Of a stretch of 47,626 nucleotides of DNA, positions 1 to 8,681 are shown one piece after another. Numbering within the stretch: position 1 is the first letter of the stretch; the number at the start of each line of letters is the position of its first letter. Under the pieces are notes generated by a model that was not told the DNA's origin, ran no database searches, and worked only from the letters and a program-made list of their open reading frames with translations. The translations under genes were made by a program, and so were the position numbers. Origin of the DNA: Phaeovulum molybdatiresistens (GTDB lineage Bacteria; Pseudomonadota; Alphaproteobacteria; Rhodobacterales; Rhodobacteraceae); assembly GCF_023544865.1 (NCBI RefSeq), contig NZ_JAMJFX010000023.1, positions 1-47,626 of the forward strand, in the 5' to 3' direction.

Positions 1-528
1 CAGCCCGTCGGCACGGGCGGCGGGAAGCGCGGCCAGCAGCGCGGCGGGCGCCACCCGGCTGGCCATTGCCAGTACGATCAGCGCCGCCGCCGCCAGCCGC
101 GGGTCATGGCCCGCCAGCGCCGCCAGCGCCTGCCAGCGCAGCCCAACCGATACGATCAGCGCCAGCACGCCATAGCTGCCGATGCGCGAATCGCGCATGA
201 TCTCCAGCCGGCGCGCGCGGTCGCGCCCGCCCCAAAGGCCATCGGCCAGATCGGCCAGCCCGTCTTCGTGCAGCGCGCCGGTGGCCAGAACCTGCCCCAG
301 GATCGCAAGCCCCGCGGCCAGTGTGGGCGGCAGGCCCAGCGACAGGGCCGCGCCCAGCAGGCCCGCCCCGATCAGGCCGATCGCCGCGCCCGCAAGCGGA
401 AAGGCCCAGAGGCAGGCGCCGATCGGCGGGACGGGGTCGCCCAGGCGCCCGGCGGGCAGGCGCGTCAGCAGCATCAGCGCCAGCCGTGCCTGCGCCAGCC
501 GGGTTCGGGCCGCCCCCGCGCCGGTCAT
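1..528 (-). CDS. cobS: Adenosylcobinamide-GDP ribazoletransferase (cobalamin synthase), 3' end cut by window
   Basis: Integral membrane enzyme joining adenosylcobinamide-GDP to alpha-ribazole (or its phosphate), the last assembly step of cobalamin; named CobV in the Pseudomonas denitrificans scheme. 176 codons are visible from ATG at 528 to the window edge without a stop, so the C-terminus is missing. The diagnostic acidic motif [15 protein letters not shown] is followed by RDSRIGSYG, both typical of CobS, and hydrophobic Ala/Leu/Gly-rich stretches around them fit membrane helices. The start overlaps the cobT stop by ATGA, so it is the third gene of a cobU-cobT-cobS unit. It is not the CobS subunit of cobaltochelatase, which shares the name. 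Confidence 0.95.
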   Translation of the reverse strand, partial: MTGAGAARTRLAQARLALMLLTRLPAGRLGDPVPPIGACLWAFPLAGAAIGLIGAGLLGAALSLGLPPTLAAGLAILGQVLATGALHEDGLADLADGLWGGRDRARRLEIMRDSRIGSYGVLALIVSVGLRWQALAALAGHDPRLAAAALIVLAMASRVAPAALLAALPAARADGL

Positions 529-1532
529 GCGTCGCTGATCCCGGCTTCGCCAAAGGTGGCCATGCCGTTGTGACATTCCAGCGCCGCGCGCAGGATGCCA
601 AGCGCCAGCGCCGCGCCTGACCCCTCGCCCAGGCGCATGTCGAATTCCAGCACCGGGGTCTTGCCAAGCGCGGCGATCAGCCGCCGGTGGCCCGGCTCGG
701 CCGAGGCGTGGCCGACCAGGCAGTGGTCCAGAAGCCGCGGATCGGCGGCATGCAGCGTGGCCGCGGCGGCGGTGCAGATGAAGCCATCCAGGATCACCGG
801 TATGCGCGCGGCGCGCGCGGCCAGAACCGCGCCGCAGATCGCGGCCTGTTCGCGCCCGCCAAGGGCGGCCAGTGTTTCCATCGCCGACAGGCCGGTGTGG
901 CGCGCCAGGCCCTTGTCGATCGCGGTGATCTTGCGGGCGATGCCTTGCGCGTCGGACCCGGTGCCGGGGCCGACCCAGTCGGCGGGCGTGGCGCCAAACA
1001 GCGCACAGGCCAGCGCCGCGGCGATGGTGGAATTGCCGATGCCCATTTCGCCCAGGATCAGCACATCGGCGGCGGGGTCCACGGCGGCGGCGCCGCGGTT
1101 CATGGCGGCCAGCGTCTCGGCCTCGGTCATGGCGGGGGCGGTGGTGAAATCGGCGGTGGGGCGGTCAAGATCCAGCGCGATCACGCCCAGATCGGCGCCG
1201 TTCACGCGGCACAGCTGGTTGATCGCGGCGCCGCCGGCCTGGAAATTGGCGACCATCTGCGCGGTCACCTCTTGCGGGTAGGGGTTGACGCCCTGGGCGC
1301 AGATGCCGTGGTTTCCGGCAAAGACCAGCGCCTGCGCGCGCGCGATGACGGGCTGTGCGGTGGCGCGCCAGGCGGCCATGAACAGGGCCAGATCCTCAAG
1401 CCGGCCCAGCGATCCGGGCGGCTTGGTCAGGCTGTTCTGGCGTGCAAGGGCGGCGGCGCGGGCGGGTTCATCCGCCCCGGGCAGGGTTTCGGCAAGGCCG
1501 GCGATATCGGCAAGCGAGGAGATATGCATCAT
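525..1532 (-). CDS. cobT: Nicotinate-nucleotide--dimethylbenzimidazole phosphoribosyltransferase
   Basis: Makes alpha-ribazole phosphate from nicotinate mononucleotide and dimethylbenzimidazole for the lower ligand of B12 (CobU in the P. denitrificans scheme). 335 aa, close to the family length of about 340-355. N-terminal [17 protein letters not shown] and C-terminal [13 protein letters not shown], containing the catalytic glutamate, are family hallmarks; GNHGI lies between. Two ATG codons sit side by side (1532 and 1529); the first makes an exact ATGA overlap with the upstream cobU stop. Its substrate dimethylbenzimidazole would come from bluB, also in this window. Confidence 0.96.
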   Translation of the reverse strand: MMHISSLADIAGLAETLPGADEPARAAALARQNSLTKPPGSLGRLEDLALFMAAWRATAQPVIARAQALVFAGNHGICAQGVNPYPQEVTAQMVANFQAGGAAINQLCRVNGADLGVIALDLDRPTADFTTAPAMTEAETLAAMNRGAAAVDPAADVLILGEMGIGNSTIAAALACALFGATPADWVGPGTGSDAQGIARKITAIDKGLARHTGLSAMETLAALGGREQAAICGAVLAARAARIPVILDGFICTAAAATLHAADPRLLDHCLVGHASAEPGHRRLIAALGKTPVLEFDMRLGEGSGAALALGILRAALECHNGMATFGEAGISDA

Positions 1533-2032
1533 TTCACCTTCAGTGGCAGGCCCGCGACGGCAAGGGTGACCTCATCCGCCGCCGCGGCGACCCATTGATT
1601 CAGATAGCCCGCCGCATCGCGGAAATCGCGGGCCAGGCGGTTGTCGGGGACGATGCCCAGGCCGACCTCATTGGTCACAAAGACCACGGGGGATTCCTGC
1701 CGGGGCAGGGCGGCCAGCAGTGCCTGGGCCGCCGCGCGCCAGTCATGCCCGCCCAGCATCAGGTTGGTCAGCCACAGCGTCAGGCAATCGACGAGCCGCG
1801 GCCGGCCATCGGTGGCCGCCAGCGCGCCGACCAGATCCAGCGGTTCGGCATGGGTGATCCAGTCAGCGCCGCGCCGGGCCTGATGGGTGGCGATGCGGTC
1901 TTCCATTTCGCTGTCAAAGGCCTGCGCGGTCGCGATATAGGCCGCAGGGCGACCCAGCTGCAGGGTGCGCGCCTCGGCCAGGGTGCTTTTGCCCGATCGG
2001 GCGCCGCCGGTGATCAGGATGATGCGTGTCAT
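1529..2032 (-). CDS. cobU: Adenosylcobinamide kinase / adenosylcobinamide-phosphate guanylyltransferase
   Basis: Bifunctional soluble enzyme that phosphorylates adenosylcobinamide and then transfers GMP to it (CobP in the P. denitrificans scheme). 167 aa, normal for the family. A Walker A motif GGARSGKS is near the N-terminus, followed by the conserved YIATAQAFDSEM, the CLTLWLTNLM strand-helix and the VTNEVGLGIVPDN segment. A ribosome site GAGG lies just ahead of the ATG on the minus strand. First gene of cobU-cobT-cobS and divergent from bluF, with only 67 bp between the two starts. Confidence 0.96.
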   Translation of the reverse strand: MTRIILITGGARSGKSTLAEARTLQLGRPAAYIATAQAFDSEMEDRIATHQARRGADWITHAEPLDLVGALAATDGRPRLVDCLTLWLTNLMLGGHDWRAAAQALLAALPRQESPVVFVTNEVGLGIVPDNRLARDFRDAAGYLNQWVAAAADEVTLAVAGLPLKVK

Positions 2033-2099
2033 CGTGCCTCTTGTTCCTTGCGCGCTGACAAAGCAGAAATGGCGCCGACACGGAAGGAGAAATGCGACG
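2033..2099. promoter_or_regulatory. Divergent cobU/bluF promoter region
   Basis: Only 67 bp separate the cobU and bluF start codons, so both promoters must sit here or inside the neighbouring coding ends. The only clear elements are ribosome sites: GGAAGGAGA at 2082-2090, nine bases before the bluF ATG at 2100, and GAGG on the minus strand before cobU. No confident -35/-10 pair or riboswitch is visible. Confidence 0.5.
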
Positions 2100-2675
2100 A
2101 TGCGGGCTGGGGGGGCGAGCGAACTGATGCTGATCCGCCATGCGCCGGCGCTTGACGGCGGGCGGCTGGCGGGGCGGCGCGATGTGGCGGCCGATCTGTC
2201 GGGTGCGGCGGCGCTGGCGGGGTTGCGTGATGCGGTGGGGGATGTGGCGGTCGTGGCCAGCCCCGCGCTGCGCTGTCGTCAGACCGCAGGCGCGCTGTGG
2301 CCCGGTGTGGCGCCGCAGCTGGACCCGCGCCTGTGGGAACAGGATTTCGGCAGCTGGGAGGGGATGGCCTATGCCGATCTGCCCGATCTGGGCGATCTGA
2401 CGGCGCGGGATCTGGCCGCGCATCGCCCGCCGGGGGGCGAAAGTTTCGCCGATCTGTGCGCCCGCGTGGCGCCTGCGCTGGAAACGGCGGCGGGCCTGGG
2501 GGGCCGGGTCGCGGTGGTGGCCCATGCGGGCGTGGTGCGCGCCGCGCTGGCGCGGGCCACGGGTGCGGTGCCCGGGGCGCTGGCATTTCAGGTGGCGCCG
2601 CTGTCGCTGACGCGCATTCTGGCGCTGCCCGGTGGTGCTTGGGCGGTGGCCGAGGTCAACCGGGTCTTTGCATGA
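2100..2675 (+). CDS. bluF: Histidine phosphatase family protein, alpha-ribazole phosphatase type
   Basis: Probably removes the phosphate from alpha-ribazole 5'-phosphate or from adenosylcobalamin phosphate. 191 aa. The phosphohistidine motif LIRHAP is close to the N-terminus, QDFGSWEG in the middle, and the second histidine in VAHAGVVRAAL, as in the histidine acid phosphatase/CobC family. The reading frame is open further upstream but the start is placed at ATG 2100 because GGAAGGAGA lies nine bases before it. First gene of bluF-bluE-cobD-cobC-bluB, the order known from Rhodobacter capsulatus. The exact substrate is inferred from context. Confidence 0.88.
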   Translation: MRAGGASELMLIRHAPALDGGRLAGRRDVAADLSGAAALAGLRDAVGDVAVVASPALRCRQTAGALWPGVAPQLDPRLWEQDFGSWEGMAYADLPDLGDLTARDLAAHRPPGGESFADLCARVAPALETAAGLGGRVAVVAHAGVVRAALARATGAVPGALAFQVAPLSLTRILALPGGAWAVAEVNRVFA

Positions 2676-3469
2676 CGGGGGGGCAGCGGGTTGCGGGGCA
2701 TTTCGGCGAATGGATGCAGGGGCGGCTGGGGCCTGCGGGGCCGGTTGTCCTGATCACGATGCCGGCGCCGGGCCTGGGGGTTCTGGCCTGGCACCGGCCG
2801 GGCGCGGGGCTGGCGCTGCATGGTGCGGGCATCAGCCCGGCGCGGGCGCGGGATTTTCTGGCGCGGCTGGGCCTGTCGCTGCGGGGGCGCGTGGTGATGC
2901 GGGCGCGGGTGGCGCCGGGGCTTGGCACGGGCGTGTCCACCGCCAGCCTTGTGGCGCTGGCGCGGCTGGCGGATTGGGACGGGCCTGCGGGGGTTCTGGC
3001 GCGGGCTTGTGTCGGGGCCGAGGGCGCGTCGGACCCGCTGATGTTCGCCGCGCCTGAACGGCTGCTTTGGGCGTCGCGCGAAGGGCGGATCGTGGCGGCG
3101 CTGCCCGCGCTGCCGCGCCATGAGGTGCTGGGCGGGTTCTGGGGCGGGCCGGTGCGGACCCGGGCCGCGGATCAGGCCTTTCCGGACATCAGTGATCTGG
3201 TGGCGCGATGGCATGGCACGCGCGATCTGGCCGGGTTTGCGGCGCTGGCCAGCGAAAGTGCGGCGCGCAGCCTTGCCTTGCGCGGGCCTTTGGGCGATCC
3301 GGTGGCGGGGCTTGCGGCGCGGCTTGGGGCGCTTGGCTGGATGCGGGCGCATACCGGGGCCGCGCGGGGCCTGATCTTTGCGCCCGGCACCGTGCCGCCG
3401 GGGGCCGAGGCGGCGCTGCGGGCGGCGGGGCTGCGCGGGCTGATCCGGTTTCGGGGGGGGATGGGATGA
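2672..3469 (+). CDS. bluE: L-threonine kinase BluE (GHMP-like kinase)
   Basis: Predicted to phosphorylate L-threonine, giving the substrate that CobC decarboxylates to aminopropanol phosphate for the nucleotide loop. BluE is the Rhodobacterales counterpart of PduX. 265 aa. The segment GLGTGVSTASLVALARL resembles the GHMP-kinase phosphate loop; near the start, GHFGEWMQGRLGP is typical of PduX/BluE-like proteins. It overlaps bluF (ATGA at 2672) and the next gene (ATGA at 3466), so translation is probably coupled. The assignment rests on the loop motif plus the position between bluF and cobD; sequence divergence from PduX makes identification from motifs alone less secure. Confidence 0.85.
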   Translation: MTGGQRVAGHFGEWMQGRLGPAGPVVLITMPAPGLGVLAWHRPGAGLALHGAGISPARARDFLARLGLSLRGRVVMRARVAPGLGTGVSTASLVALARLADWDGPAGVLARACVGAEGASDPLMFAAPERLLWASREGRIVAALPALPRHEVLGGFWGGPVRTRAADQAFPDISDLVARWHGTRDLAGFAALASESAARSLALRGPLGDPVAGLAARLGALGWMRAHTGAARGLIFAPGTVPPGAEAALRAAGLRGLIRFRGGMG

Positions 3470-4404
3470 GTTTTGCCGCGATGATGCTGGTGGCGATGGG
3501 CCTGGATCTGCTGCTGGGCTGGCCTGCCGCGCTTTATGCGCGCATCGGTCATCCGGTGACCTGGATCGGCGCGCTGATCGCTGCGCTGGACCGGCGCTGG
3601 AACGTGGCGGGCAAGCGGCGGCGGCTGCGCGGGGTGGCGGCGGCGGGGGTGGTGATCGGCCTTGCCGCAACGGCGGGGCTGGTGGCGCAGGCCGTGCTGC
3701 CCGCGGGCTGGCCGGGCATTGTCATCGGCGGGGTTCTGGCGTGGCCACTGGTGGCGTTGCGGTCAATGCATGATCATGTGGCGGCGGTGGCGCGGCCCCT
3801 GGGCGCGGGCGATCTGGACGCCGCGCGGGGCGCGGTTGCGATGATCGTGGGGCGCGATCCGGCACAGCTGGATCAGGCGGGGGTGGCGCGTGCCGCGCTG
3901 GAAAGCCTGGCCGAGAACAGTTCCGACGGGATCGTGGCGCCGCTGTTCTGGGGCGTGGTCGCGGGCCTGCCGGGGATTGCGGCCTACAAGGCGATCAACA
4001 CGCTGGATTCGATGATCGGTCACCGCACCCCCCGGCATGAGGCCTTCGGCTGGGCCTCGGCCCGGATCGACGATGGTGCGAACCTGATCCCGGCGCGGCT
4101 GACGGGGGTGATCTTTGCCGCCGTTTCGGGCCGGGCGCGGGGCGCGCTGGCGGTGATGGGGCGCGATGCGCGGGCGCATCGGTCGCCCAATGCCGGCTGG
4201 CCCGAGGCGGCGATGGCGGGCGCGCTGGGGGTGCGGCTGTCGGGGCCGCGGGTCTATGGCGACCGGGTGGCGGATGAGCCCTGGCTGAACGGCGCCTGCC
4301 CGGACCCGACGCCCGCCGATCTGCGCCGGGGGCTTGCGCTTTATGTCCGCGCGATGTTGGCTTTGGCGGCGCTGGTCGGGGCGCTGGCCTGGATGGGGAT
4401 GTGA
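3466..4404 (+). CDS. cobD: Adenosylcobinamide-phosphate synthase (CbiB/CobD)
   Basis: Membrane enzyme attaching (R)-1-amino-2-propanol or its phosphate to adenosylcobyric acid; BluD in R. capsulatus and CbiB in Salmonella. 312 aa, usual length. The N-terminus LLLGWPAALYARIGHPVTWIG contains the HPV-W-G pattern (shown here in two parts: LLLGWPAALYARIG and HPVTWIG). Also present are LAENSSDGIVAPLFW, INTLDSMIGH and DDGANLIPARLTG, all strongly conserved. Several Ala/Leu/Val-rich helices precede and follow. The long open frame begins earlier inside bluE, but ATG 3466 overlaps the bluE stop and matches the family N-terminus. Confidence 0.95.
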   Translation: MSFAAMMLVAMGLDLLLGWPAALYARIGHPVTWIGALIAALDRRWNVAGKRRRLRGVAAAGVVIGLAATAGLVAQAVLPAGWPGIVIGGVLAWPLVALRSMHDHVAAVARPLGAGDLDAARGAVAMIVGRDPAQLDQAGVARAALESLAENSSDGIVAPLFWGVVAGLPGIAAYKAINTLDSMIGHRTPRHEAFGWASARIDDGANLIPARLTGVIFAAVSGRARGALAVMGRDARAHRSPNAGWPEAAMAGALGVRLSGPRVYGDRVADEPWLNGACPDPTPADLRRGLALYVRAMLALAALVGALAWMGM

Positions 4405-5369
4405 TGCGCGATCACGGCGGCAATATCGACTGGGCAAGGGCGCGCTATGGCGGGACGGATTGGGTCGATCTGTCCACCGGGATCAACCGCTGTCCCTGGC
4501 CGGTGCCGGACCTGCCGCGCGCGGCCTGGACCGATCTGCCCACCGCCTCGGCCAAGGCGGCGCTGATGGCCGCCGCCCGCGCGGCCTTTGGCACGGATGC
4601 GCCGGGGCTTGCGCTGGCGGGTGCGCAGGCGGCCATTCAGATGCTGCCGCGGCTGGGCCCGGTGGGGCGTGCCCGGGTGCTGGCGCCCACCTATAACGAA
4701 CATGCCGCCAATCTGCGCGCCGCCGGTTGGCAGGTGCAAGAGGTGGGGGAATTGGCGGATCTGGCGGGGGCCGATCTAGCGGTGGTGGTCAACCCCAACA
4801 ACCCCGATGGCCGCCGCCACGCGCCCGACGCGCTGCGCGCGCTGGCGGGGCAGGTGGGGCGGCTGGTGGTCGATGAAAGCTTTGCCGATGCCGACCCCGA
4901 CCTTTCGCTGATCGCGGCGGCGGGCGCGGTGCCGGGGCTGGTCGTGCTGCGATCTTTCGGCAAGTTTTGGGGGTTGGCGGGCCTGCGGCTGGGCTTTGCC
5001 TTTGCCGAGGCCGACACCGTGGCCCGGCTGGAAGAAATGGCCGGGCCCTGGCCGGTCTGCGGCGCCGCACTGGAAATCGGCCGCTTGGCGCTGGCCGATG
5101 ATGCCTGGCGCAGGGCCACCATCGCCCGGCTGGCGCAAGAGGCGGTGCAGATCGATGCGCTGGCCGCAGCCGCAGGCTGGGCGCTGGTCGGTGGCACCGC
5201 GCTCTTTCGCACCTATGACACGCCCGATGCCGCCGCGGCGCAGGACCGTCTGGCGCGCCACCGGATCTGGAGCCGGATTTTTCCCTATTCGCCCCGCTGG
5301 ATCAGGCTGGGCCTGCCCGGAAGCACGGCGGAATGGGACCTGCTGGCCCGCGCGCTGGCCACGCCATGA
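4401..5369 (+). CDS. cobC: Threonine-phosphate decarboxylase (PLP, class I/II aminotransferase fold)
   Basis: Converts L-threonine phosphate to (R)-1-amino-2-propanol phosphate; BluC in R. capsulatus and CobD in Salmonella, hence naming confusion with its neighbour. 322 aa with GTG at 4401, or 321 aa from the ATG at 4404, which is the more likely start and overlaps the cobD stop. DLSTGINRCPWP near the start, VVNPNNPDGR for cofactor and substrate contacts, and the PLP lysine in SFGKFWGLAGLRLGF at about residue 187 identify the family. It works directly downstream of BluE's product. Confidence 0.94.
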   Translation: MMRDHGGNIDWARARYGGTDWVDLSTGINRCPWPVPDLPRAAWTDLPTASAKAALMAAARAAFGTDAPGLALAGAQAAIQMLPRLGPVGRARVLAPTYNEHAANLRAAGWQVQEVGELADLAGADLAVVVNPNNPDGRRHAPDALRALAGQVGRLVVDESFADADPDLSLIAAAGAVPGLVVLRSFGKFWGLAGLRLGFAFAEADTVARLEEMAGPWPVCGAALEIGRLALADDAWRRATIARLAQEAVQIDALAAAAGWALVGGTALFRTYDTPDAAAAQDRLARHRIWSRIFPYSPRWIRLGLPGSTAEWDLLARALATP

Positions 5370-5989
5370 TCTTTGGTCCCGAAGACCGCGACACGCTGCG
5401 CGCCATCCTGCGCTGGCGGCGCGATGTGCGCCATTTCCGCCCCGATCCGGTGCCCGCGCCGGTGCTGCAGGGTCTGGTCGCGGCGATGGATGCGGCGCCT
5501 TCGGTGGGCAATGCGCGGCCCTGGCGGGTGATCCGGGTGCGCGATGGCGCGCTGCGCGCGGCCGTGCGCGCCGAATTCGCGCGCTGCAATGCGGACGCGG
5601 CGCAGGGCTATGCCGGTTCACGGCGCGACAGCTATGCCGCGCTGAAGCTGGCGGGTCTGGACGCCGCGCCCGAACAGCTGGCGGTCTTTACCGTCACCGA
5701 TCCGGCGGCGGGCCATGGCCTTGGCCGCGCCACCATGCCCGAAACGCTGCGCCAGTCCACGGCGATGGCGATCCACAGCCTGTGGCTGGCCGCGCGGGTG
5801 GAAAACCTTGGGCTGGGGATGGTGTCGATCCTGGACCCGCGCCGGATCGAGGCGATCTTTGCCGTGCCCGCGGATTGGGAATTCGCGGCCTATCTGTGCC
5901 TGGGCTATCCGGAATTCACCGATGATACGCCGCTGCTGCATCGCGCGGGCTGGCAGGAAAACCTGCCCAGCTGGTGGCAGGACCGCTAA
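5366..5989 (+). CDS. bluB: 5,6-dimethylbenzimidazole synthase
   Basis: Flavin-destroying enzyme of the nitroreductase fold that makes dimethylbenzimidazole from reduced FMN with oxygen. 207 aa. [13 protein letters not shown] and the flavin-contacting [15 protein letters not shown] lie near the start, and [10 protein letters not shown] and YLCLGYP near the end, all typical of BluB. The ATG overlaps the cobC stop (ATGA). BluB means the organism makes the lower ligand aerobically, consistent with the oxygen-dependent CobG route below. Its stop overlaps the stop of cobQ on the other strand in the four bases CTAA. Confidence 0.95.
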   Translation: MIFGPEDRDTLRAILRWRRDVRHFRPDPVPAPVLQGLVAAMDAAPSVGNARPWRVIRVRDGALRAAVRAEFARCNADAAQGYAGSRRDSYAALKLAGLDAAPEQLAVFTVTDPAAGHGLGRATMPETLRQSTAMAIHSLWLAARVENLGLGMVSILDPRRIEAIFAVPADWEFAAYLCLGYPEFTDDTPLLHRAGWQENLPSWWQDR

Positions 5990-7431
5990 CGCGCCAAGGC
6001 CAGCAGGCCCGGCACATCCAGATGCGCCTCAAGATGATCGGCCAGCGCCTCCAGCGTCTGTTCGACCACCGCGGCATGCGATTGCCCCGATGCCTGCGCC
6101 CCCCACTGCGCAAGACAGGCCGCGCGAAAGGCATCGGCGGCGAAAAGCCCGTGCAGATAGCTGCCCGTGACGCGGCCACAGGCCGAGATTGCGCCTTCGG
6201 GCTGGCCGTCGATCCAGGCGAAGGGGCGCGCGCGATCGGGGCCCGAGGTCGCGCCGATATGGATTTCATAGCCCTCGACGGCCAGCCCGGTCGCGGCATG
6301 GCGCGCCTGGGTGCGGGTCAGCCGCTTGTCGGGGGTCATCACGGTTGTCACGTCCAGAAGCCCAAGGCCCGGGGTCTCACCGGGCGGGCCCTCAATCCCC
6401 TCGGGGTCGGCGACGGACTGACCCAGCATCTGATAGCCGCCGCAGATGCCCAGCACATGCCCGCCGCGCCGGTAATGCGCCATCAGGTCGATGTCCCAGC
6501 CTTGGGCGCGCAGGAAATCCAGATCGGCGCGGGTCGATTTGGTGCCGGGCAGGATGACCAGCCGGGCATCCGCCGGGATCGCCTGGCCGGGGCGGACCAT
6601 CACCAGCGACACCCCGGGTTCGGCGGCCAGCGGGTCGAGATCGTCGAAATTGGCGATGCGCGACAGGGTCAGGCAGGCGATCTTGACGCCCCCCGTCGCG
6701 GGGCCCGAGGACAGATCCAGCGCATCCTCGGCCGGCAGGCGGTGGGCGGCGGGAAACCAGGGCAGCACGCCAAAGCCACGCCAGCCGGTGCGCGCCTGGA
6801 TCAGGTGGTAGCCATCGTCGAACAGCCGCGGATCGCCGCGGAACTTGTTGATCAGGAACCCCGCGACCATCGCCGCATCGGCCGGGTCCAGCACCGCCTG
6901 GGTGCCGATCATCTGCGCGATCACGCCGCCGCGGTCGATGTCGCCGGCCAGCACCACGGGCAGATCGGCGGCGCGGGCAAAGCCCATGTTGGCAATATCG
7001 CCCGCCCGCAGGTTCACCTCGGCCGGCGAACCCGCGCCCTCGACCAGCACCAGATCATGGGCCGCCGAAAGCCTGCGGAAACTGTCCAGCACCGCGCCCA
7101 TCAGTTGCGGTTTCAGCCGGGCATAGTCGCGCGCGCGCACGGTGGTCAGCCGCTTGCCCTGCACCACCACCTGCGAACCGACCTCGCTTTCGGGCTTCAG
7201 CAGGATCGGGTTCATGTCGGTCACCGGTTCAAGCCCGCAGGCCAGCGCCTGCAACGCCTGTGCGCGCCCGATTTCGCCGCCATCGGCGGTGACGGCGGCA
7301 TTGTTGGACATGTTCTGCGGCTTGAACGGCGCCACGGCGATCCCGCGTCGCCACGCCGCCCGGCACAGCCCGGCGACCAGCATGGACTTGCCCACGTTCG
7401 ACCCGGTGCCCTGGATCATCAGCGCCGTCAT
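5986..7431 (-). CDS. cobQ: Adenosylcobyric acid synthase (glutamine-hydrolysing)
   Basis: Amidates four side chains of adenosylcobyrinic acid a,c-diamide using glutamine and ATP. 481 aa from ATG 7431 (an upstream ATG at 7452 would add seven residues). The N-terminal dethiobiotin-synthetase-like ATPase domain carries [18 protein letters not shown] and [13 protein letters not shown]; the C-terminal class I glutamine amidotransferase domain has the nucleophile cysteine in [13 protein letters not shown]. It converges on bluB with overlapping stops. It is separated from cobO upstream by about 264 bp holding an inverted repeat pair, so it may have its own promoter. Confidence 0.96.
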   Translation of the reverse strand: MTALMIQGTGSNVGKSMLVAGLCRAAWRRGIAVAPFKPQNMSNNAAVTADGGEIGRAQALQALACGLEPVTDMNPILLKPESEVGSQVVVQGKRLTTVRARDYARLKPQLMGAVLDSFRRLSAAHDLVLVEGAGSPAEVNLRAGDIANMGFARAADLPVVLAGDIDRGGVIAQMIGTQAVLDPADAAMVAGFLINKFRGDPRLFDDGYHLIQARTGWRGFGVLPWFPAAHRLPAEDALDLSSGPATGGVKIACLTLSRIANFDDLDPLAAEPGVSLVMVRPGQAIPADARLVILPGTKSTRADLDFLRAQGWDIDLMAHYRRGGHVLGICGGYQMLGQSVADPEGIEGPPGETPGLGLLDVTTVMTPDKRLTRTQARHAATGLAVEGYEIHIGATSGPDRARPFAWIDGQPEGAISACGRVTGSYLHGLFAADAFRAACLAQWGAQASGQSHAAVVEQTLEALADHLEAHLDVPGLLALAR

Positions 7432-7470
7432 CGCATCCCCCCGGCGTGGCACGCACGTCGCCTGCGGAAG

Positions 7471-7508
7471 CCTCCGGCGGAGGTATTTGGGGGCAAGATG
7501 AATGCAGG
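7471..7508 (+). repeat. Rhodobacteraceae-type intergenic palindromic repeat, copy A
   Basis: The unit starts with the small palindrome CCTCCGGCGGAGG, then TATTT, a G-rich spacer, GCAAGATGAA, one base and GCAGG. It shares GAGGTATTT, GCAAGATGAA and GCAGG with copy B, which lies 126 bp away in opposite orientation. Motifs of this kind recur between genes in Rhodobacteraceae. Confidence 0.7.
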
Positions 7509-7634
7509 CGCCGGACAGGGGCGCCGCGCCTCGGGCCGGTGATCCGGGGGAGACGCGGCGCTTTCACCTTGCACGGTCATCGGGACCTCTCCCTGTACCG
7601 CAGGGGCAGATTGGCCGAACATCGTTAAGAAATT

Positions 7635-7662
7635 CCTGCTTTCATCTTGCCGAAAATACCTC
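7635..7662 (-). repeat. Rhodobacteraceae-type intergenic palindromic repeat, copy B
   Basis: On the minus strand this reads GAGGTATTTTCGGCAAGATG then AAAGCAGG. It is the inverted partner of copy A; together they frame 7509-7634. It follows directly on the cobO terminator-like hairpin. Confidence 0.7.
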
Positions 7663-7668
7663 GGGGGT

Positions 7669-7687
7669 CCGGGGGCGGCGCCCCCGG
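7669..7687 (-). terminator. GC hairpin downstream of cobO
   Basis: CCGGGGGC, a three-base loop, then GCCCCCGG: a perfect 8-bp stem starting nine bases after the cobO stop. No T-run follows directly, though TATTTT comes about 13 bases later inside repeat copy B. It may act as a terminator or as an mRNA-stabilising stem. Confidence 0.55.
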
Positions 7688-7695
7688 TGCGGGGA

Positions 7696-8337
7696 TCAGA
7701 ATTCGACGCCCGGCTGGCCCTTGATGCCGGACCGGAACGGGTGCTTGATCAGGGTCATCTCGGTGACCAGATCGGCCGCCTCGATCAGGACCTCGGCGGC
7801 GTTGCGACCGGTCAGGACGACATGGGTCAGCAGCGGCTTTTCGCGTTGCAGGAAATCCAGCACCTCGGCCAGATCCAGATAGTCATAGCGCAGGGCGATG
7901 TTGATTTCATCCAGAAGCACCATGCGGATGTCGGGGTTGCGGATCAGCTCCTTGGCCTTTTCCCAGCCGGCGCGGGCGGCGGCGATGTCGCGGTCGCGGT
8001 CCTGGGTTTCCCAGGTAAAGCCCTCGCCCATCGCGTGGAACTGGCACAGATCGCCGAAATGTTCGGTCAGCAGGCGGCGTTCGCCGGTATCCCAGGCGCC
8101 CTTGATGAACTGCACCACCGCGCAGGGCATGCCATGGGCGATGCAGCGCAGAATCATGCCAAACCCGGATGAGGATTTGCCCTTGCCCGCCCCGGTATGG
8201 ACGATGATCAGCCCTTTCTCGCCGGACTTGGTGGCCATGATCTTGTCGCGCGCGGCCTTTTTCTTGGCCATCTTCGCGGCGTGGCGGTCGGCATCGGGGC
8301 TGTCGGGTCCAGCGGGGCTGTCGCTTTCGGCGGTCAT
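7696..8337 (-). CDS. cobO: Cob(I)yrinic acid a,c-diamide adenosyltransferase
   Basis: Transfers the adenosyl group of ATP to the reduced cobalt of the corrin. 213 aa. A charged Lys-rich N-terminal tail (MAKKKAARDK) precedes the P-loop VHTGAGKGKSSSGFG; later come VVQFIKGAWDTGER, VLLDEINIALRY and the C-terminal TLIKHPFRSGIKGQPGVEF, the CobA/CobO/BtuR signature end. The frame is open far upstream, but ATG 8337 is preferred: GAGGA lies before it at a normal distance and longer versions would run through the cobalamin riboswitch on the other strand. Divergent from the riboswitch-led operon. Confidence 0.96.
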   Translation of the reverse strand: MTAESDSPAGPDSPDADRHAAKMAKKKAARDKIMATKSGEKGLIIVHTGAGKGKSSSGFGMILRCIAHGMPCAVVQFIKGAWDTGERRLLTEHFGDLCQFHAMGEGFTWETQDRDRDIAAARAGWEKAKELIRNPDIRMVLLDEINIALRYDYLDLAEVLDFLQREKPLLTHVVLTGRNAAEVLIEAADLVTEMTLIKHPFRSGIKGQPGVEF

Positions 8338-8391
8338 TGCGGCGGTCCTCGTTCTTGACAAATGAGAGCGGCTCGCCCACTCAGGGGCCGA

Positions 8392-8575
8392 GCGCTGGTT
8401 CCTGTTTATGACAGGCGAAGAGGGAATGCGACAGGGTTTGCGGGCAAACCTGAAGCGCAGCCGCCCCCGCGACCGTGACCGGAAAGGTCGCCCGATGCCA
8501 CTGGCCCGATCGGCCGGGAAGGCGGGCGCCCGTTGGGGAAACCCTGGATCCGCAAGCCGGGAGACCTGCCAGCGC
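8392..8575 (+). ncRNA. Cobalamin riboswitch leading the DUF1636-cobW-cobN operon
   Basis: The closing stem is perfect: GCGCTGG at 8392-8398 pairs with CCAGCGC at 8569-8575. Inside are the conserved boxes: GAAGAGGGAATGC near the 5' end, the B12 box GCAGCCGCCCCCGCGACCGT starting at 8457, GCCACTGG at 8497, GGGAAGGCGGGCG around 8517, and AGCCGGGAGACCTGCC at 8555-8570. A TTGACA -35 element lies at 8355-8360, at a suitable distance for transcription to start just before the aptamer, though no good -10 is seen. Between aptamer and the first ATG (8682) are about 105 bp with GC-rich stems and the ribosome site AAGGAGG at 8671-8677, which could be sequestered when B12 binds. Expected effect: less expression when cobalamin is abundant. 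Confidence 0.95.
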
Positions 8576-8681
8576 GGGATGTTTACGGGCGGACGGGGTG
8601 TTCCGCGACCGGAGGGCAAAAGCGCGCCGCGGGCCGCCTTTGTCCCTGGCGCCGCCCTTCTGGCCCAGGCAAGGAGGGGCC

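Noticed and set aside
7428..7622. 64-codon minus-strand frame between cobO and cobQ
   Set aside because: It reads straight through repeat copy A (giving [12 protein letters not shown], a typical repeat read-through) and lacks a convincing conserved core, so it is treated as intergenic.
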